This document shows positions 59,599 through 64,000 of a stretch of DNA of 64,000 nucleotides, piece by piece. The position numbers and the translations under genes are program-made. How positions within the stretch are numbered: position 1 is the stretch's first letter; each line of letters begins with the position of its first letter. Origin of the DNA: Candidatus Rokuibacteriota bacterium (GTDB taxonomy: Bacteria; Methylomirabilota; Methylomirabilia; Rokubacteriales; CSP1-6); contig QHSL01000081.1 in NCBI GenBank assembly GCA_003220435.1, forward strand, positions 19,020 through 83,019, in the 5' to 3' direction. Below the pieces are notes generated by a model. The model was given only the letters and a program-made list of their open reading frames with translations. It was not told the DNA's origin and ran no database searches.

Positions 59599-62500
59599 GC
59601 ACCGACCTCTTCATCCGGCGGCCGGTCCTCACCACGCTCCTGATGCTGGCCATCCTGCTCTTCGGGGTCATGGGGTTCCGGCTGCTGCCGGTGAGCGACC
59701 TGCCCAACATCGACTTCCCGACCATCCAGGTTTCGGCCGCGCTCCCGGGCGCCAGCCCCGAGACGATGGCGGCGGCGGTCGCCACGCCGCTCGAGAAGCA
59801 GTTCACCACGATCGCCGGCATCGACTCGATGACGTCGTCGAGCGCGCTCGGGCTGACGCAGATCACGATCCAGTTCAGTCTCGACCGCAACATCGACGCG
59901 GCCGCTCAGGACGTGCAGGCGATGATCGCCAAGTCGGCGCCGCTGCTGCCGCCGAGCATGCCGACGCCGCCGACCTACCAGAAGGTGAACCCGGCGGACC
60001 AGCCGGTGCTCTACCTGGCGCTGAGCTCGCCGACGCTGCCGCTCTACGTGGTCGACGAGTACGCGCAGACGAATCTCGCCCAGCGCATCTCCACCGTGAC
60101 CGGCGTCGCCCAGGTGCAGGTCTTTGGCTCGCAGAAGTACGCGGTGCGAGTCCAGCTCGATCCGCGGGCGCTGACGACCCGCGGCATCGGCATCGACGAG
60201 GTCCAGGAAGCGCTCGCCCGCAGCAACGTCAATCTTCCGACCGGCACGATTTACGGCTCGCACCAGATGTTCAACGTGATGGCCACGGGCCAGCTCCAGG
60301 ACGCCGCCGCTTTTCGTCCACTGATCGTCGCTTACCGCAACGGCTCACCGGTGCGGCTCGAGGAGCTCGGGCGCGTGGTCGACAGCGTGCAGACCGACAA
60401 GGTCGCCAGCTGGTACAACGACGAGCGCGCGGTGATCCTGGCGATCCAGCGACAGCCCGGCACCAACAGCGTGGAGGTCGTCGACGCCATCCGTGCGTTG
60501 CTGCCGCGCTTCCGCCAGGAGCTGCCGGCCTCGGTGAACCTGAATGTCCTCTACGATCGCTCGGTCGCCATCCGTGAGTCGGTCCACGACGTCGAATTCA
60601 CGCTGGCCCTGGCCATCGCCCTGGTCGTGCTGGTCATCTTCCTGTTCCTGCGCAACGTGTCGGCGACGATCATTCCGAGCCTCGCGGTGCCGTTGTCGAT
60701 CGTCGGCACGTTCGCGGTCATGTACCTGCTCGGCTACACGATCGACCTCATCTCGCTGATGGCGCTCACCCTCTGCGTGGGCTTCGTGGTGGACGACGCG
60801 GTCGTGATGCTCGAGAACATCGTGCGCCACATGGAAGAGGGCAAGAGCCGCGTCGAGGCCGCGCTGACCGGCGCCAAGGAGATCGGCTTCACGATCCTGT
60901 CGATGACCCTCTCGCTGGCGGCGGTATTCATCCCCGTGCTGTTCATGGGCGGCGTGGTCGGACGGCTCCTGCACGAGTTCGCCGTCGTCATCACCGCGGC
61001 GGTGCTGGTGTCGGGCTTCGTCTCGCTGACGCTCACGCCGATGGCGTGCAGCCGATTCCTGAAGCCCCCGGCCTCCTCGCACGGCCGCCTCTTCATGGCC
61101 TCCGAGCGGTTCTTCGAGGGGATGCTGCGCACGTACGACGAGTCGCTCCAGTGGACGCTCCGCCACCGGCGCTTCACGATGGCGGTCATGCTGCTGACGT
61201 TCGTGCTGACCGCGGTCCTCTTCAAGATCATCCCCATGGGCTTCATCCCGACCGAGGACACCGGCCAGATCTTCGCTTTCACCGAGGCGTCACAGGACAT
61301 CTCGTTCGACGCGATGAAGGAGAAGCAGCGGGTGGCGGCGGCCATCGTGCTGCAGCAGCCCTACATCGATCAGATCATGTCGTCGATCGGCGCCTCTACG
61401 ATCAACGTGGTGCCGAACACCGGCCGGATCTTCATGCGGCTCAAGCCGCGCGACCAGCGCCCGTCGGCCGACCAGATCATCGCCGACCTGCGACCCAAGC
61501 TGGCGGCGATCCCGGGGTTCCGGGTGTATCCGCAGAACCTGCCGACCATCCGGATCGGCGGCAGCCTCACCAAGGCCCTGTACCAGTACACGCTGCAGTC
61601 CACCGACCTCCAGGAGCTCTACCGCTGGGCGCCGATCCTCTTCGACAAGATGCGGACGTTGCCGGGCTTCCAGGACGTCAACACGGATTTACAGATCATG
61701 AGCCCGCAGGTCACCGTCGACATCGACCGCGACCGGGCTTCCGCCGTTGGCGTGAGCGCTGAGCAGATCGAGAACGCCCTCTATAGCGCCTACGGCTCAC
61801 GCCAGGTCTCGACGATCTACACGTCGACCAACCAGTACTGGGTCATTCTGGAGCTCGATCCCCGCTACCAGCGCGACCCCAACGAGCTCTCGCTGCTGTA
61901 CGTGCGCGCGCAGTCGGGCAAGCTGGTGCCGCTCAATTCGGTCGCGAAGCTCACACCGACCATCGGGCCACTGACCATCACGCACCTCGGCCAGCTGCCG
62001 TCGGTGACGATCTCGTTCAATCTGGTGCCTGGCGTATCGCTCAGCCAGGCGGTGACCGAGATGGGCAAGGTCCAGCGCGACCTCCGCATGCCGGCCTCGA
62101 TCAACGGGAGCTTTCAGGGCACCGCTCAGGCGTTCGCCGCCTCGCTGGCGGGCCAGGGCGTGCTCTTGCTGGTGACGGTGGCGGTGATCTATCTCGTGCT
62201 GGGCATCCTCTACGAGAGCTTCATCCACCCGCTCACGATCCTGTCCGGCCTGCCGTCGGCCGGCGTCGGCGCGCTGCTCACGCTGATGCTCTTCCGGACG
62301 GAGCTCAACATCTACGGCTTCGTCGGCATCATCATGCTGGTCGGCATCGTCAAGAAGAACGCGATCATGATGATCGACTTCGCGCTGGAAGCCGAGCGCA
62401 AGGGCGCCACCCCCGCCGACGCCATCTACAAGGGGTGCCTGCTCCGCTTCCGGCCGATCATGATGACGACGATGGCCGCGCTGCTCGGCACGCTGCCGAT

Positions 62501-62699
62501 CGCGCTCGGCATCGGCGCGGGCGCCGACGCCCGGCGCGCGCTCGGCCTGGCGGTGGTCGGCGGCCTGCTGGTCTCGCAGCTGCTGACGCTCTACATCACG
62601 CCGGTGCTCTACATCTACATGGCCGGGGCGCAGAAGGCGCTCAGCGGCTTCCGCGGGCGGGTGTCCGGGGGCGTCCCCCGCCGCGCGCCCGCCTCCTAG
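59595..62699 (+). CDS. RND multidrug efflux permease (AcrB/MdtBC type)
   Basis: This encodes 1034 residues, usual for the family. It starts TDLFIRRPVLTTLLMLAILLFG and has the proton-relay Asp pair in GFVVDDAVVMLENI, the LTLCVGFVVDDA TM4 segment, and twelve predicted helices with two large periplasmic loops. Sequence is closest to MdtB/MdtC-like pumps that export drugs or bile-like compounds. The substrate range is unknown. It is cotranscribed with the adaptor and MarR regulator. A 99-residue protein follows after 4 bases. Confidence 0.93.
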   Translation: MSTDLFIRRPVLTTLLMLAILLFGVMGFRLLPVSDLPNIDFPTIQVSAALPGASPETMAAAVATPLEKQFTTIAGIDSMTSSSALGLTQITIQFSLDRNIDAAAQDVQAMIAKSAPLLPPSMPTPPTYQKVNPADQPVLYLALSSPTLPLYVVDEYAQTNLAQRISTVTGVAQVQVFGSQKYAVRVQLDPRALTTRGIGIDEVQEALARSNVNLPTGTIYGSHQMFNVMATGQLQDAAAFRPLIVAYRNGSPVRLEELGRVVDSVQTDKVASWYNDERAVILAIQRQPGTNSVEVVDAIRALLPRFRQELPASVNLNVLYDRSVAIRESVHDVEFTLALAIALVVLVIFLFLRNVSATIIPSLAVPLSIVGTFAVMYLLGYTIDLISLMALTLCVGFVVDDAVVMLENIVRHMEEGKSRVEAALTGAKEIGFTILSMTLSLAAVFIPVLFMGGVVGRLLHEFAVVITAAVLVSGFVSLTLTPMACSRFLKPPASSHGRLFMASERFFEGMLRTYDESLQWTLRHRRFTMAVMLLTFVLTAVLFKIIPMGFIPTEDTGQIFAFTEASQDISFDAMKEKQRVAAAIVLQQPYIDQIMSSIGASTINVVPNTGRIFMRLKPRDQRPSADQIIADLRPKLAAIPGFRVYPQNLPTIRIGGSLTKALYQYTLQSTDLQELYRWAPILFDKMRTLPGFQDVNTDLQIMSPQVTVDIDRDRASAVGVSAEQIENALYSAYGSRQVSTIYTSTNQYWVILELDPRYQRDPNELSLLYVRAQSGKLVPLNSVAKLTPTIGPLTITHLGQLPSVTISFNLVPGVSLSQAVTEMGKVQRDLRMPASINGSFQGTAQAFAASLAGQGVLLLVTVAVIYLVLGILYESFIHPLTILSGLPSAGVGALLTLMLFRTELNIYGFVGIIMLVGIVKKNAIMMIDFALEAERKGATPADAIYKGCLLRFRPIMMTTMAALLGTLPIALGIGAGADARRALGLAVVGGLLVSQLLTLYITPVLYIYMAGAQKALSGFRGRVSGGVPRRAPAS

Positions 62700-62703
62700 G
62701 CTG

Positions 62704-63003
62704 ATGACCATCGGCGAGTTTCTGATCGACGTCCTCACCCTCTGGTCCGTGGGCCGACCCTCCTCGGGGCCTCCTGAGTTCTTGATGCGGTTCGAGCTGG
62801 GCGATCGCCTCGAGCAGCGCGTGAACGGTGTGCCGTTTCAGCAAGGTCGTGTCGTCGCCGTGTCGAAGGAGGCGGACGTCCAATCCGCCACTGTCGAGTG
62901 GGACGACGGGACTCGAACGACTGGAACACGCGAGGATATCCTGCGCTCCGCCGTCCGCATCCATCCGCTGGCGCGGCGACTCGAGCGTCCGGGACGGCCC
63001 TAG
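62704..63003 (+). CDS. Small uncharacterised protein with a possible SH3-like fold
   Basis: This encodes 99 residues from ATG, 4 bases after the RND pump. FELGDRLEQRVNGVPFQQGRVVAVSKEADVQSATVEWDDGTRTTGTREDILRS looks like a short SH3/KOW or tudor-type beta barrel with a charged VEWDDGTR strand. No signal peptide or membrane helix is seen after the first 18 residues, which are mildly hydrophobic. I recognise no family. It may be co-transcribed with the pump. Confidence 0.6.
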   Translation: MTIGEFLIDVLTLWSVGRPSSGPPEFLMRFELGDRLEQRVNGVPFQQGRVVAVSKEADVQSATVEWDDGTRTTGTREDILRSAVRIHPLARRLERPGRP

Positions 63004-63054
63004 CTCTCCCGCCGCTGTGATACATTGGCTCACCCCACGATCTGGAGGTGGACC

Positions 63055-64000
63055 ATGTCAATGAACCCGCATCGCCGTGCGGTCTTGCTTGTCCTCGCGT
63101 CACTGGTGCTCGTCGCCGGCAGCGTCCTCTCCGTTGACGCGCAGAAGAAGGGCGGCGTTCTAAAGGTCGGCAATCTCGGCGAGCCGCCGGCGCTCGACGC
63201 CCACTGGACGACCGCCAGCATCACCGAGATGCTGACCAACCACATCTACGAAGGACTCTACAGCCTCGACAATAGCAACCGTCCGATTCCGATGCTGGCC
63301 GAAAGCCACACGGTGAGCAAGGACGGCCTCGTCTACACCTTCAAGCTCCGCCAGGGCGTCAGGTTCCACAACGGCAAGGAGATGACCTCCGAGGACGTCG
63401 TCGCCTCGCTCGCCCGCTGGGGCAAGCAGTCGATCTACGGCAAGGCGCTCTTCGCCCAGGTCGCCGAGTGGAAGGCCGTCGACAAGTCGACGGTCGAGAT
63501 GAAGCTCAAAGAGAAATCGGCGATCGTGCTGATCTCGCTGGCGGTGCCCAACAACTTCGGCGCCATCTATCCCAAGGAGATCGCCGAGAAGTTCGCGCCG
63601 GAGGTGAAGGCCACCGAGTGGATCGGCACCGGCCCGTTCAAGCTCGCCGAGTGGAAGCCCGACCAGTACATCCGGATGGTCCGCTTCGACGACTACAAGT
63701 CGCGCAACGAGAAGCCGAACGGCTACGGCGGCGGCAAGACCGCCTACCTCGACGAGGTGCGCTTCCAACCGGTGCCCGAGGTCGCGACCCGCGTGGCTCA
63801 GGTGGAGACCGGCGAGCTCGACTTCGCCGACGACCTGAACCTCGACGCCTACGATCGCCTCAAGAAGAACCCGAACCTGCGTCCCATCGTCACGAAGCCC
63901 TACTACTGGCTCGTCGCGGTCCTGAACAAGAAGGAAGGCCTGATGACGAACCAGAAGCTCCGTCAGGCCTGGCAGGCCGCGATCGACATCGAGCCCATCA
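63055..64000 (+). CDS. Dipeptide/oligopeptide-type ABC transporter substrate-binding protein (SBP family 5), 3' end outside window
   Basis: The first 315 codons of a larger gene are seen (SBP family 5 proteins are about 500-560 residues). GGAGGTG lies 7 bases before the ATG at 63055. The signal peptide is RRAVLLVLASLVLVAGSVLSVDA. The mature part reads KVGNLGEPPALDAHWTTASI, HTVSKDGLVYTFKLRQGVRFHNGKEMTSEDVV, and WIGTGPFKLAEWKPDQYIRM, which are hallmarks of DppA/OppA-type proteins. The ligand may be a peptide, nickel, glutathione or another compound. Permease and ATPase genes would be expected beyond the window. Confidence 0.9.
   Translation, partial: MSMNPHRRAVLLVLASLVLVAGSVLSVDAQKKGGVLKVGNLGEPPALDAHWTTASITEMLTNHIYEGLYSLDNSNRPIPMLAESHTVSKDGLVYTFKLRQGVRFHNGKEMTSEDVVASLARWGKQSIYGKALFAQVAEWKAVDKSTVEMKLKEKSAIVLISLAVPNNFGAIYPKEIAEKFAPEVKATEWIGTGPFKLAEWKPDQYIRMVRFDDYKSRNEKPNGYGGGKTAYLDEVRFQPVPEVATRVAQVETGELDFADDLNLDAYDRLKKNPNLRPIVTKPYYWLVAVLNKKEGLMTNQKLRQAWQAAIDIEPI

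Overview
The window is very GC-rich (judged by eye, not computed) and densely coded, with no gap between genes above about 200 bases. Most operons have overlapping start and stop codons, and GTG and TTG starts are common. Lipoproteins, an RND efflux pump, a ChaN-like lipoprotein and CopC/CopD point to a diderm, Gram-negative-type bacterium. Branched-chain amino acid (Liv) transporters, CoA enzymes and metabolism of small organic molecules suggest a soil or sediment heterotroph. Rokubacteria/Methylomirabilota or a related deep proteobacterial lineage would fit, but that is inference. No rRNA, tRNA, CRISPR array, insertion sequence or phage gene was seen.

Layout. 1-9.4 kb: secreted proteins (the end of an HYR-domain protein, a small exported protein, a gamma-glutamyltransferase), then a 1801-residue exported RHS/YD-repeat protein followed at once by a Sel1-repeat lipoprotein. 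9.4-18.4 kb: FabH-like synthase, GNAT, BtpA-like protein, two tandem NagZ-type glycosidases with a DUF1460 amidase-like protein, a nucleoside hydrolase/ribokinase pair, a SelW-like selenoprotein read through an in-frame UGA, and a CoA-transferase. 18.4-25.3 kb: a lipoprotein/SDR/RidA/MarR run, an Old Yellow Enzyme relative behind a MarR-type operator, and a large zinc-ribbon/cyclase/ATPase/TPR regulator. 25.3-36.8 kb: a leftward cluster (LivK, core-MetE-like methyltransferase, CoA ligase, 60-residue protein, M20 peptidase, CE4 deacetylase, unknown protein, GNAT) divergent from livHMGF plus an extra livH. 36.8-47.6 kb: paired iron-sulfur QueG-like proteins, a retropepsin-like protein, a DJ-1/PfpI protein, a SnoaL-like protein, an enolase-superfamily enzyme, a fused flavin monooxygenase/OYE, and a CopC/CopD-cytochrome c copper cluster. 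47.8-64 kb: MBL hydrolase, kynurenine-formamidase-like hydrolase, Lhr helicase, ChaN-like lipoprotein, DUF488, an Lrp-type stand-alone domain, D-2-hydroxyacid dehydrogenase, a PPOX-fold protein, a MarR/MFP/RND efflux operon, and the start of a dipeptide-type ABC binding protein.

The most notable item is the selenoprotein at 16925-17152. It is a 75-codon Rdx/SelW-family gene with a C-x-x-U motif, a strong ribosome binding site and a hairpin just after the UGA, and ordinary gene calling would miss it. Other points of interest are a palindromic element present three times near gene ends (once translated as the tail of a MarR protein, once upstream of a GNAT gene with no normal start codon), a 142-base nested hairpin between livG and livF, a 147-base in-frame triplication in the RHS protein, and a recurring TAnnnT box 6-11 bases before start codons that suggests leaderless mRNAs.
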